A DNA stretch of 64,000 nucleotides, from positions 1 through 64,000 of the forward strand of contig CAIRMR010000176.1 in the NCBI GenBank assembly GCA_903879715.1, read 5' to 3'. Positions 41,445 to 51,554 of this stretch are shown here, in pieces; positions within the stretch are counted from its first letter, which is position 1, and each line of letters begins with the position of its first letter. Origin of the DNA: an uncultured Bacteroidales bacterium (GTDB taxonomy: Bacteria; Bacteroidota; Bacteroidia; Bacteroidales; UBA4417). A model generated the notes under the pieces. That model was not told where the DNA came from, searched no databases, and saw nothing but the letters and a program-made list of their open reading frames with translations. Made by a program: the position numbers and the translations under genes.

Positions 41445-42437
41445 ATGAAAAAGCCCGTAATATTCATTCTGACCTGCTTTGCAATTTTAAATTGCAATAT
41501 CCTCAACGCTCAAAATGCAGGTACAACTGGCGCTGTGCAACAGAATCAAATGCAGGGAATGCCAAAAGATATGAAACCTCCTGCGACTGATGTTTCTGCA
41601 ATTAAAAACAAGTACCTTGATATTCCTTATGCAAATCTATCAGAAGTTCAAAAGCTGGATATTTACCTGCCGACTGAGATCAGTGGTAAATTACCAGTGA
41701 TAGTATCGGTACATGGCGGCGCATTTATGATGGGTGATAAGAGGGATGGCCAGGTAAAGCCCATGCTCGAAGGCATAAAGAGAGGTTACGCTGTAGTAAG
41801 TGTTAATTATCGCATGAGCGGCGAGGCGCTTTTCCCGGCTAATATTAATGATATAAAAGCAGCTATCCGCTGGATAAGGGCAAATGCGTCGAAATATAAT
41901 TTCGATCCAGACAGAATTGCCATTTGGGGTGGTTCTGCCGGTGGAAATTTATCTTCGCTGGCAGGCACAAGCGGTGATGTTAAAGAGCTTGAAGATTTAT
42001 CGCTTGGCAATGCAACTTTTTCCAGCAGGGTGCAAGCTGTTGTCGACTGGTTCGGGCCAACGAATTTTCTGAAAATGGACGAACATTTACGCGAAACAGG
42101 GAACGGAACACCAGATCATTGTGCTGCCGACTCGCCGGAGAGCAAGGTTTTGGGAGCAAAAATTACTGAAATACCCGAATTGGTTAAAAAAGCAAATCCT
42201 GAAACCTATATCACTTCCGATGATCCTCCTTTTTTTATTGAGCATGGCACAAAAGACGGGATAGTTCCAACTCAGCAATCCACAGAATTTTATCAAAAAC
42301 TGGTGAAGGTATTAAGTCCGGATAATGTTTCAATACAACTTCTGGAAGGTGCCGGACATGGTGGTCCGCAGTTTGAAGAACCGGCCAATATTGATCTCGT
42401 ATTTACATTCCTGGATAAGCAGTTGTTAAAGAAATAA
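41445..42437 (+). CDS. Secreted alpha/beta hydrolase (BD-FAE/HSL-like)
   Basis: A 330-residue exported esterase-like enzyme with a signal peptide (about 1-22, ending LNAQ). The oxyanion HGG is at 90-92 and the nucleophile elbow GGSAGG at 162-167 (S164). D271 in HGTKDG and H305 in GAGHGG complete the triad. The HGG form points to carboxylesterases and feruloyl or acetyl-xylan esterase relatives. Frames upstream to 41373 are open, but the signal peptide starts at 41445. It could act on plant polysaccharide esters. The nearby GH-A glycosidase fits loosely. Confidence 0.87.
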   Translation: MKKPVIFILTCFAILNCNILNAQNAGTTGAVQQNQMQGMPKDMKPPATDVSAIKNKYLDIPYANLSEVQKLDIYLPTEISGKLPVIVSVHGGAFMMGDKRDGQVKPMLEGIKRGYAVVSVNYRMSGEALFPANINDIKAAIRWIRANASKYNFDPDRIAIWGGSAGGNLSSLAGTSGDVKELEDLSLGNATFSSRVQAVVDWFGPTNFLKMDEHLRETGNGTPDHCAADSPESKVLGAKITEIPELVKKANPETYITSDDPPFFIEHGTKDGIVPTQQSTEFYQKLVKVLSPDNVSIQLLEGAGHGGPQFEEPANIDLVFTFLDKQLLKK

Positions 42438-42651
42438 CTTCCGTCGCTAAGCAGCCGTTCAGGCAGTATCGTCCGGATTTCACCATGTACTGGTATGTAG
42501 TAGTTGATTTTTCTTATCGTTAATAAAAATCTTTTCAACTTAATTTCCTGCTTCCTGAACTCCCGGTTTAAACTGGTCACATTGCAGGTCGGAATTTCCA
42601 CTTCTACGCGGGCTGGAAGACAACACTAGAACGTTTTTACTCATCAGCTAA

Positions 42652-43811
<1,160 letters not shown>

Positions 43812-43842
43812 TTAAAGCCTCAAAAATTAAACATCAAACAGA

Positions 43843-45099
43843 TCACTTTGCTTGAATATCGTATGCCATCAAAGCATTGCTATGCCTGAGATAAAGAATT
43901 CCATTATGAATTACGGGATGTGCCCAGAATGGTCCCGAATCGCCTTGTGTAACCTGAAAACGGCTTACCAGGTCAAATTTTTCCGGATTTACATTCAGAA
44001 GGCCCACATTTCCTTTCTTTTCGTCATAAATATAGAGCATGCCTTCAGCTGCGATTATAGAACCTTTACAATTCCATTTCTCTTCCCACATTTTTTTGCC
44101 GGTATTCCAATCGATGCAACACCAGTTGCCCGTGCTGTTGTTCAGCCAGTTTGAGCCATAGATATACCCATCAACCAGTACCACACCTCCGTGATGAACA
44201 TCCAGAACACTGTCGGTCCATGCTACTGTTGCGCTTTTTCCATCCTCAGCTATTTTGATCATCATGCCGCCAGAGTCGTAACCTCCGGTAATATAAACCA
44301 TGCCGTTATGGTACAAGGGAGTTACACACATGATCAGATCCCATTTCATGTCGGCAGGCTTCGGGAGAGCAACTTTCCAAAGGATTTCACCATTTGAAGC
44401 GTTAACTGCGAAAACATTTCCTAACGAAACATTTACAATCATTTTTTTACCCGCAAATCCGATAAGAATTGGTGAAACATAACCGGGTTTATCGTTGAGG
44501 CTCGCCGATTTCCAGATAAGATTTCCCGTGGTTTTGTTGAGTGCAATAGTCATGGTTTCAGGGCCTCCCGGTGAAAAATATAGTTTATCACCATCTATCA
44601 GCAGCGATTCGGCAATACCCCAGTTTCCGTAAGTGCCTTTATTCGCTTCGCTGGCTTTATACGACCAGATAATTTTCCCTGTTATTCCATCGATGCAGGC
44701 AATATCCCCGTATCCGCTACAGGTATAAACCTTATTTTCTTCAACTGTTGGAGTAGCCCTGCTTTCGGGAAAAGATTCATTCCATGCCCGTCCCATTCCG
44801 ACTTGCCAAAGCATCTTACCCTGCATATCCAGTGCGTACAATATATCAGCAGAATCCTTGATTCCCGTTATATAAATAGTATTATTTCCAAATGAAACCG
44901 AGGAATTTCCTTTTGTGAGGTCAAGATTGGTCCAGAGAAGTGCTGGCCCACCGGCAGGCCATGATTTCAAAAGACCGGTTTCTGTGGATACACCGGTGCG
45001 GTTTTCTGGTCTCCATTCACTGATTTGCTGGGCATTACTATTTTGAAAACTTAGAAATAAAGCAAGAAAAATCACGATCATTGATTTCATATGAATCAT
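43843..45099 (-). CDS. Secreted PQQ-binding-like beta-propeller protein
   Basis: A 418-residue exported protein with a signal peptide ending SNAQ (about 4-24). It has about seven blade repeats recognisable by G.I.W and LDMQGKMLWQ, IDGITGKIIWS, LNKTTGNLIWKS, VNASNGEILWKV and IDWNTGKKMWEE. Such propellers act as scaffolds (BamB-like) or, with cofactor ligands, as dehydrogenases. PQQ ligands were not identified, so an enzymatic role is not claimed. It may be periplasmic. No partner gene adjoins. Confidence 0.82.
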   Translation of the reverse strand: MIHMKSMIVIFLALFLSFQNSNAQQISEWRPENRTGVSTETGLLKSWPAGGPALLWTNLDLTKGNSSVSFGNNTIYITGIKDSADILYALDMQGKMLWQVGMGRAWNESFPESRATPTVEENKVYTCSGYGDIACIDGITGKIIWSYKASEANKGTYGNWGIAESLLIDGDKLYFSPGGPETMTIALNKTTGNLIWKSASLNDKPGYVSPILIGFAGKKMIVNVSLGNVFAVNASNGEILWKVALPKPADMKWDLIMCVTPLYHNGMVYITGGYDSGGMMIKIAEDGKSATVAWTDSVLDVHHGGVVLVDGYIYGSNWLNNSTGNWCCIDWNTGKKMWEEKWNCKGSIIAAEGMLYIYDEKKGNVGLLNVNPEKFDLVSRFQVTQGDSGPFWAHPVIHNGILYLRHSNALMAYDIQAK

Positions 45100-45130
45100 T
45101 TTTTTATGATGAATGTCTTAATGCAAAAAC

Positions 45131-45309
45131 CTACAAATAACCCTGCAAATTTAACCATTTCTGAATTTTAACGGACTTATTTATATGTTTCTTGATAAAA
45201 ATATTGAAGTCGGTTACTTCCGTAAACCCCTGCTCTAATACAATTTCGGATACGGACCACGCGGTATTGTTCAAAAGTATTTTCGCTTCATGCAAATACG
45301 TTTGGCAAC
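45131..45309 (-). pseudogene. AraC-family DNA-binding domain remnant
   Basis: On the minus strand an uninterrupted frame between a TAA near 45310 and a TAG at 45131-45133 encodes about 60 residues. LHEAKILLNNTAWSVSEIV and LEQGFTEVTDFNIFIKKHI are the AraC C-terminal helix-turn-helix pattern, including the GF turn and the F-KK-h ending. The N-terminal helix and the whole sensor domain are missing, and a neighbouring frame carries a related NLVKVAKR piece, which suggests a frameshift. It explains most of this otherwise empty 400-base gap. Confidence 0.65.
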
Positions 45310-45501
45310 TTTTACAAGATTAACAATTGATCAGGGCTTACCCTCTTGCTAGTTTCCTGACTTCAATGTATATTTGCTCCCAGGCAAAAGCCCGATGCTG
45401 AATGTTCCATTACCTGATTTCGTCTTAAATATCCGTGTCGTATTAATGTTTAAATAGTAAAACTGCTAATCCATTTTTCAATTAACATATATTCCCAAGC
45501 C

Positions 45502-47148
45502 ATGAAAAACAAAGTATTGCTTATCGTTATCCTGCTGATTTCTTCAGTCTTTTCGGTGTATTCCCAATCGAAAACAAAAATTGAGTTAAAGGATAACTGG
45601 TATTACCTTAACGGTCAAAGGTTTTTTATTAAAGCAATCGGCTATGAAATTGGCGCCCGGCCGGGACAACATCCCTATGAAGGTGTTAGGAATGACGATC
45701 TTGATTTGTTGAAATTCGATCTGAAAGTCATCAAAGAAGGTGGGTACAATGCCATCCGAACCTGGAGCCAGTATACCGAACCTCAGTTGAAACTTGTACA
45801 GGAATCGGGCATGAAACTGATTATGGGGTTAGAAATTAATCCTGAAGGCAATTATGCCGACCCGGAATTTATAAAGGAATCTGTTGATAAGGTGAGAAAA
45901 GTCACAGCTTATGCAAAGAAATACGATTGTATAATAACGTACCTGGTTATCAACGAGCCACAGACAGATCATATATACAAGGTAGGTGGAAAGGCGTTTG
46001 TTGACCTGATGAAAACCCTGATTGATGAAATCCACAAAGGACACCCCGGAATACCGGTAACACTTTCGGCAAATGCCATGATCAGCGATTATATGGACGA
46101 AAGCTTTTTTGATGTTTATTCCTACAACTGCTATGACCATTCCGAAGCCCAGTCTGTTACCATGGGTTTTAAGGATTACGTGAAAGGTTTAAATGAACTT
46201 AACGGGTTAAACAAACCTTTTATAACCACCGAATTTGGCTACTCGGTATCGCACAAAGGATTTGGCCGTTATGGCGGCAACACCCTCAAACAACAAAGCG
46301 ACGGGCTTATCGCAAACTACCGCGACCTGCTTGACGCCGGGATTGTAGGTATGTGCCCGTTTTATTATGCCGATGGCTGGTGGAAAGGTGGCGATAAAAG
46401 CCACCATGCTATGGATCAGCCCGAAGAATGGTTTGGTTTCTGGGGTTACAGCGATGTGAATGATAAATTCGGTTCGCCACGCCCGGTGTGGTTTGCCATG
46501 CGTGATTACATGAAAGGACTTATCGTAAGCCCTAAAAATAATACAATCTATACCGGAACCACGTTACCTCTGGAACTTTATACCGACAAGGATGTAAAAA
46601 AAGTGACAATAAAATACCTGGATAAAGTTATCTATTCAAAAGCCATAAGCGGCGAAGGCTATTTTGCCGATCAAGTGACTATTAACCCAACCGGAATTGA
46701 AGACATGGAGCTTGCATTCGAATTCTACGATAAGGACAATAAACTTATTAAAAACGAATCAATTGGTATCCTGGCTTCAAAAACGGCAATCGAATTACCA
46801 AAACTTACGATTGAGGTTACTCCCGGGAAAGATTTAAATGAAGGTAAAATAGCCAGCATAAAAACTAAAATTGAAACCAAAGAAAATTTTAAAATACTTG
46901 GTGATCTGAATGTAAGTTATAATACTCATGTTGGATGGGAAGTCGGGCCGCAGGCAACGGTTTCGGTTAAAGACCAGTCGGATAAAAAGATAATCAACGC
47001 CGAGAATTTCTTCAACATTCCTGATAACTGCTGGGTGGTAAACGCGTCGGCAGGTATTTCGGTTCAGTATGGCAAATTTATCTTCCGTATCCACGACCAG
47101 AAAATAATTTTCCGAGGTAACTGGGCTGATGAGGTTGGGCGTAAGTAA
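45502..47148 (+). CDS. Secreted glycoside hydrolase, clan GH-A TIM barrel
   Basis: A 548-residue exported protein with a signal peptide (1-22, ending VYSQ). The barrel (about 30-340) resembles GH2/GH5-type catalytic domains: the acid/base is E152 in VINEPQ and the likely nucleophile E244 in ITTEFGYS. Trp-rich loops (YADGWWKGGDKSHH) suggest a polysaccharide cleft. The rest (about 350-548) is beta-rich and probably one or two Ig-like or carbohydrate-binding modules. The family number and substrate cannot be set by eye. No SusCD pair is next to it, so it is not in a standard polysaccharide utilisation locus. Confidence 0.85.
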   Translation: MKNKVLLIVILLISSVFSVYSQSKTKIELKDNWYYLNGQRFFIKAIGYEIGARPGQHPYEGVRNDDLDLLKFDLKVIKEGGYNAIRTWSQYTEPQLKLVQESGMKLIMGLEINPEGNYADPEFIKESVDKVRKVTAYAKKYDCIITYLVINEPQTDHIYKVGGKAFVDLMKTLIDEIHKGHPGIPVTLSANAMISDYMDESFFDVYSYNCYDHSEAQSVTMGFKDYVKGLNELNGLNKPFITTEFGYSVSHKGFGRYGGNTLKQQSDGLIANYRDLLDAGIVGMCPFYYADGWWKGGDKSHHAMDQPEEWFGFWGYSDVNDKFGSPRPVWFAMRDYMKGLIVSPKNNTIYTGTTLPLELYTDKDVKKVTIKYLDKVIYSKAISGEGYFADQVTINPTGIEDMELAFEFYDKDNKLIKNESIGILASKTAIELPKLTIEVTPGKDLNEGKIASIKTKIETKENFKILGDLNVSYNTHVGWEVGPQATVSVKDQSDKKIINAENFFNIPDNCWVVNASAGISVQYGKFIFRIHDQKIIFRGNWADEVGRK

Positions 47149-47203
47149 ATATTTAGGCTGAAGTTCGTATTGTTGAGCTAATGAATCTGCCATAAAAGGT
47201 TTT

Positions 47204-47294
47204 AACGCAAAGACGCAAAGTGAACGCAAAGAACTGCAAAGAATGGTTTTGTACTCTTGATTTTCTCTGCGTTATCATAGCGTACTTTGCGGTT
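47204..47294. repeat. AACGCAAAGACGCAAAG repeat
   Basis: Tandem AACGCAAAG words (47204-47240) are followed by the complementary CTCTGCGTT and ACTTTGCGG (47266-47294). The transcript from either side could form a hairpin between the glycosidase and TSUP genes, perhaps serving as a convergent terminator. Similar words are dispersed in other bacterial genomes. Confidence 0.55.
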
Positions 47295-47308
47295 TTTAAA
47301 ATATAATT

Positions 47309-48070
47309 TTATTTTATAAAATAAAATAGCGCCACCGTAAAGCCAATTACCACTACAGCCCATCGTAATATCTCGGGCCTGATAAAAGTTGCTGTCCTTC
47401 CGCCGATATTACCGCCTAAAACAGATCCGAAAATCATTACGGCAACTACCGGCCAGTTGACCAGGTCGGAAAAGCTGAAATAAATCGCAGCAGAAACATT
47501 AACACTTAATGAAATAGCCTGTTTCAAGGCGTTCAGTCTTATCAGGGAATCGTCAACCAAGAGTCCGAGTACAGCAAGCAGAATTACTCCCAGGCCCGCG
47601 CCAAAATACCCGCCATAAATGGCAGCCAGGAAAATCACAAAAAGTACCAGCACCCCTTTTGCGTTGTGATGCATGGACTTTTGCAAACGGGCTTCAACCA
47701 TTTTTTTTAGAAAAGGCTGAAATGCGAGCAGAACAGCCGACAATAAAATCAGATACGGAATCAGAATACGGAATGAATCTTCGGAAGTATTCAGAAGCAG
47801 GAGCCCGCCCGCAATACCACCCGCAATGCCGACAGGCAGTATCTTCCACAATCTTTTTTTTTGCGAAAGCAGATCATTCCGCTGGGCCATTACGCCTCCG
47901 AAATAACCTGGGCATAATGCTATAGTATTGGTAATATTGGCGGCAACCGGCGGAATACCGATGGCGACCAGAACAGGAAATGAGATTAATGTTCCTCCCC
48001 CGGCTATCGCATTAACAAATCCTGCAGCAATTGCCGCAATAAATGCAAATACCAGGTTGTATATGTCCAT
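47309..48070 (-). CDS. TSUP (TauE/SafE) family sulfite/organic anion exporter
   Basis: A 253-residue inner-membrane protein with eight helices in two repeats. The N-terminal half shows AAGFVNAIAGGGTLISFPVL and the second half YGGYFGAGLGVILLAVLGL, the paired glycine-rich signatures of TSUP carriers. The substrate is probably a small sulfur-containing or carboxylate anion. A -7 box lies 20 bases before the ATG. Confidence 0.88.
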   Translation of the reverse strand: MDIYNLVFAFIAAIAAGFVNAIAGGGTLISFPVLVAIGIPPVAANITNTIALCPGYFGGVMAQRNDLLSQKKRLWKILPVGIAGGIAGGLLLLNTSEDSFRILIPYLILLSAVLLAFQPFLKKMVEARLQKSMHHNAKGVLVLFVIFLAAIYGGYFGAGLGVILLAVLGLLVDDSLIRLNALKQAISLSVNVSAAIYFSFSDLVNWPVVAVMIFGSVLGGNIGGRTATFIRPEILRWAVVVIGFTVALFYFIK

Positions 48071-48090
48071 TCAGAAATGAAATTGATGAG

Positions 48091-48098
48091 ACAAATTT
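48091..48098 (-). promoter_or_regulatory. Candidate -7 box of the TSUP gene
   Basis: Minus-strand TAAATTTG fits TAnnTTTG and lies 21 bases before the ATG at 48070. Confidence 0.35.
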
Positions 48099-48170
48099 AG
48101 CGTTTAATTCAGCAGGTTTGAAAGCGTCACTTTACGGGAAACGCGTACCAGCACGAAAAGACTTTTCTCC

Positions 48171-48655
48171 TCATTCTGTTTTTGGAACCATCAGCCTGAC
48201 CGCAGCAAGCTTCCATTGGCCTTTAACTTTCTGACCCACGATGATAAAGAGGACACTAAGATACGGTTTCTCGTCTTTGGCAACTCCTGCATGGGCTATT
48301 ACAACAGTACCATTAGCAACAGCTATATCGGAGTTTAGAAAACGGATGTGTTGAAATGCAGTAATATGCCTGTAATCGGCTGGCATAACTTTGAATGCGT
48401 TTGTGAAGTGCTCCTCAATCTCTTTCCTATTCTTAATAACGCCCCTGTGTGCCACTGAAAATCTGCATCTTCAAAGAATATTTCACTAAACGCTACAGCA
48501 TCACGCCGGTTGTATGCTGCATCCAGTTCGGCAGCAGCTTGCTTAATTGCAGCAATATCAGCTGAGTGTTTTTTATCCTGACTTTGCGAGGCTGCTGGAA
48601 CGGAAACTGCCAGGGAAAATCCAAGGAATACCAATACGATCCAATGTATTTTCAT
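48171..48655 (-). pseudogene. Frameshifted secreted SnoaL/DUF4440-like protein
   Basis: Two overlapping frames make one gene. The first (from 48655) has a signal peptide ending VPAAS and reads to FFEDADFQWHTG. The second takes up with VIKNRKEIEEHFTNAF and runs to 48171 with LSVLFIIVGQKVKGQWKLAA. Joined, they give about 155 residues of the NTF2-like SnoaL/DUF4440 fold, with the AAYNRRDA start helix. The switch lies at the GCCCC run near 48441-48445, consistent with one missing base. A sequencing or assembly error is as likely as true decay. Confidence 0.7.
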
Positions 48656-48699
48656 GGTTTTAAGTTTTTATTTATTGAAATCGAATAGCAAAGTAAAGT

Positions 48700-48860
48700 T
48701 AAGCATTTTTGATGAGTTGTATATTATGATTCGAAGTTAGCTTATGCATTTCGGGTTGTGAAAAAAGTGACGCCTTGAGATAAAAGCCATCCCAGCGAGC
48801 GTTGTAAAATGTAAGCATAGTAGTGGAGGCTGGCAACCTCCAGCCTTGGCAAATGCTCAT
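48700..48860. repeat. Possible dispersed repeat with TGGAGG...CCTCCA hairpin
   Basis: The gap downstream of the tail-fibre gene has a TGGAGG-CTGGCAA-CCTCCA hairpin (48823-48842) next to an A/T-rich tract. Its style (GAGGCTGGCAACCTCCAG plus GTAAGCATAGTAGTGG) resembles a repeat seen in other Bacteroidota genomes, from memory only. No second copy occurs in this window. Confidence 0.3.
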
Positions 48861-48876
48861 CAGCAAAGTCTTGCTT

Positions 48877-50592
48877 TTACTTCTGTGCACTTGTCGATAA
48901 AAGCGCTTCCAGCCGAGCAAGCCGGGCTCTCATCTCTTCATTTTCAGCTTTCAACTCTTTAACGGCATTTACCAGTGCCACATTAATGGAGTTGACATCA
49001 AGTATGAGGTATCCATCGTTTCCTTCGCTTACTGCTTCGGGGAATACTTTTTTCACTTCCTGGGCTACAAAACCGACATAGTCATGGTCGGAGGGTAAGT
49101 TACAAGGATTTCCTTCTTTGTAATTAAACTTAACAGGTTGTAATGCGAGGATCTCCTTTAATCCTTTTTCATATTTTCCCTGGATATTTTTCAGGCGGAT
49201 ATCCGACCAGGTTGACCAACTTCCTCCACCGGGTTTGGCAGCAGCACCGTTTACAACAAGCATGTTTGCCCCTGGATCGGCAGCAACTGGCCCGATAAAA
49301 ACCTTATCCCCAAAAAAGTTCCATGTTCCTCCATATCCCCAGCTAAAGTATGTGCCATCAAACCATAGAGCTTCTTTAGTATTGCAATACAGGGCAGCGC
49401 CGCTAGCAATACCTCTGTTCAGATTTAAATCACCGGTTACATCCAGTTTATAATTTGGAGCAGCTGTACCCATTCCAATATTGCCATTGGCTTTTATGGT
49501 TAACCGCTCTAAACTGTTAGTGCCAAATATCAAATCGGAGTTTTCGTAATTCCATAAATAGCCGTAAGAACCATACCCTGCTTTAAGTCCGTCGAAACTA
49601 GTAGAACCTGTACTGGTATTAAACAAATGGATATCTGACTGAGAAGATTTACCGTTTATTTCCAATAGCGAGTTAAGCGAAGTCCCGGGTCCGGTCCCAA
49701 TTCCAACCTTTCCTAAATCATAATACGCATTGCCGCCGGATGATTGCCATACAGGATCTGTCCATGTTGCTAACCCGGTTGCGTCAGTGGTAAGAATACG
49801 ATTGGCAGCTTCACCAATTCCTGTTAGTTGAATTTTGCCTTTTGTGTATAAAGCGTTTCCGGTTTTACTGAAAAAATAACCTCCTGTCCCTGCGACTGCC
49901 GTTCCTGCCACACCAATGTGCTCGTTACTCATGCCAAGTACGCCCGAATTTCCGGGTATTGCAGTTGTTACTCCTTCTCCGGTCAGACCGGCAACACCCG
50001 AGGAATAGTCGCTGCCGGTACCTAAGCCATGGACTCCTGCAGCGTTCATTGCTTTTGTTTCTCCATAAATTCCATAGCCGGCATTACTATAACCTGCAAT
50101 AGTATAGTAAGAAGATCCTGTGTTTTCAATTGAGAACGGTGTTGAGGAATAGCTTGAACTGTTGGTAAAAGGTAATGTTATACCTTTTGAGGATAAGGCA
50201 TAAGGCACGCTGAGTAATTGGCTAACTCCATTGATACTGTATGTGGTTCCTCCCAAAGGATCAGTTTCCGTTTTAATATAATAAGGGCCGTTTGCCCAGT
50301 CAATATCAGAAAAATTATCAGTGGTAGTACCTGTTCCGATTTCAAGAGTCACAAGTCCGTTGGCATTGGTGGTTGGCTTTTGTGTTTCAGTATAAACTGC
50401 GGCACCACTTGCGGTACCTTGTAATATCTTAATACGCATACCAATGGTTTGATTGGTTACCAATTGCCCACCGGCAGCGCGGATTACAGCCTGGTAACTC
50501 ATCTTTTGCGGGGCCTGGGCTATTGCCTGTATAGGCAGGACAGCGTTTACAATTAAAAGTACTTTTGCTAAAACTGTAACTATCTTTTTCAT
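48877..50592 (-). CDS. Tail-fibre-domain surface protein (S74-like chaperone end)
   Basis: A 571-residue exported protein with a signal peptide ending IQAIAQ. The N-terminal part (SYQAVIRAAGGQLVTNQTIG to NGVSQLLSVPYALSS) is a conserved Bacteroidota module seen in many surface proteins. The middle is Gly/Ser/Thr-rich with fibre-like repeats (LTTDATGLATW, LLEINGKSSQSDI). The C-terminal 100 residues match the peptidase S74/intramolecular chaperone: WSDIRLKNIQG with the Ser/Lys region, then YVGFVAQEVKKVFPEAV and a terminal coiled coil. The family trimerises and self-cleaves. It follows the T9SS-sorted gene by 5 bases, so they are co-transcribed. Confidence 0.85.
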   Translation of the reverse strand: MKKIVTVLAKVLLIVNAVLPIQAIAQAPQKMSYQAVIRAAGGQLVTNQTIGMRIKILQGTASGAAVYTETQKPTTNANGLVTLEIGTGTTTDNFSDIDWANGPYYIKTETDPLGGTTYSINGVSQLLSVPYALSSKGITLPFTNSSSYSSTPFSIENTGSSYYTIAGYSNAGYGIYGETKAMNAAGVHGLGTGSDYSSGVAGLTGEGVTTAIPGNSGVLGMSNEHIGVAGTAVAGTGGYFFSKTGNALYTKGKIQLTGIGEAANRILTTDATGLATWTDPVWQSSGGNAYYDLGKVGIGTGPGTSLNSLLEINGKSSQSDIHLFNTSTGSTSFDGLKAGYGSYGYLWNYENSDLIFGTNSLERLTIKANGNIGMGTAAPNYKLDVTGDLNLNRGIASGAALYCNTKEALWFDGTYFSWGYGGTWNFFGDKVFIGPVAADPGANMLVVNGAAAKPGGGSWSTWSDIRLKNIQGKYEKGLKEILALQPVKFNYKEGNPCNLPSDHDYVGFVAQEVKKVFPEAVSEGNDGYLILDVNSINVALVNAVKELKAENEEMRARLARLEALLSTSAQK

Positions 50593-50597
50593 AGCGT

Positions 50598-51086
50598 TTA
50601 GTTTTTAATGATTTTAAATGTTTTAATCTCTTTATTCTCTTCAATAACTTTAAGAAAATAGCTGGCAGGAGTAAGTTTGCTAAAGTTGATACTTGTTTCG
50701 TTACTTTCAACTTTTTTGTTTTGTAAAAGATTTCCATTTGCATCATACAGATGAAAACTTAGTTTTTCAATCTTATAATTTTCAACTTTCAATTTTACAT
50801 TTTCTGTTGCAGGATTTGGGTAAACCGAAACCAGTAGGTTTATTCCATTGGCTTCTTCAATTCCTGTTACAACCGAAATTTCGTATGGTTGCTGCACTCC
50901 TTGCACAACCGATCCTGTAGTGCCCTGGTTTGTGGTGTAAACTACCTGTCCAACGGAATAACTTGCTGAACCACCGCTGCCTGAAGCATTTCCGCCCGTG
51001 GATAGTTTCGCTTCCTGCCCTGACGTAAAAGCCGAATTAAAACCACACAGGAATAAAAAATACAAGATTTTAGTTTTTTGTGTCAT
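50598..51086 (-). CDS. Secreted protein with T9SS type A sorting domain
   Basis: A 162-residue protein that is mostly signal plus sorting signal. The N-terminal signal peptide ends near SAFTSGQ. A short Gly/Ser-rich piece (LSTGGNASGSGGSASYSVG) resembles a repeated Bacteroidota surface motif. The last 80 residues are a type A C-terminal domain: VSVYPNPATENVKLKVEN, LYDANGNLL, then LTPASYFLKVIEENKEIKTF. Such tails send proteins through the type IX system to the cell surface. The frame opens at 51116, but the ATG at 51086 starts the signal peptide. Confidence 0.87.
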   Translation of the reverse strand: MTQKTKILYFLFLCGFNSAFTSGQEAKLSTGGNASGSGGSASYSVGQVVYTTNQGTTGSVVQGVQQPYEISVVTGIEEANGINLLVSVYPNPATENVKLKVENYKIEKLSFHLYDANGNLLQNKKVESNETSINFSKLTPASYFLKVIEENKEIKTFKIIKN

Positions 51087-51247
51087 GATGGATTTAATTT
51101 GGTTAATTAATAACAAAAAAATTGCCTGAAAACATGCACTAATTTACGATATGAATTAAGGAAAAGCAAAACAAAAAGCAATATTCCTTAATCCGGCAAA
51201 GCTGCTGTATCATTTTATTGAGTTAATGGATCTTACCCTTTGATAAT

Positions 51248-51455
51248 GAGTTCTGAAGACTACTAATTGAGTTCTATAGTCTCATCGTTGAGTTCTAAAG
51301 AGTAATAACCGAGTTCAAAAGACTACTATTGAATTCTAAAGACTAATAACCGAGTTCTAAAGACTACAAATAGAGTTTTAAAGACTACAATTGAGTTCTA
51401 AAGATTAATAACCGAGTTCTAAAGACTACTATTTGAGTTCTAACTGGTTTATTGA
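51248..51455. repeat. Tandem repeat, about 10 units of 21 bases
   Basis: Ten units start with GAGTTCTAAAGACTAC or close variants at 51248, 51269, 51290, 51311, 51331, 51352, 51373, 51393, 51414 and 51435. Eight of the nine steps are 20 or 21 bases. Each unit has stops in the forward frame, so it is not coding. There are no spacers, so it is not a CRISPR. It fills the centre of a 470-base gap whose other parts show nothing recognisable. Confidence 0.85.
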
Positions 51456-51554
51456 AACTTGACGTTGTATTTGTTGGTGCGCGTCTTTTTTTAATGTGTG
51501 CAGGTTACATTTACATTCTTTTTTCATAGAATGCGTGAGCGGCAGGTTACTTAT

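Noticed and set aside
48699-48920. 73-residue minus-strand ORF overlapping the end of the tail-fibre gene
   Set aside because: It overlaps a solid gene in another frame and a possible dispersed repeat, with no start or domain support.
51248-51455. CRISPR array
   Set aside because: The 20-21 base units are directly adjacent with no unique spacers, and no cas gene is nearby.
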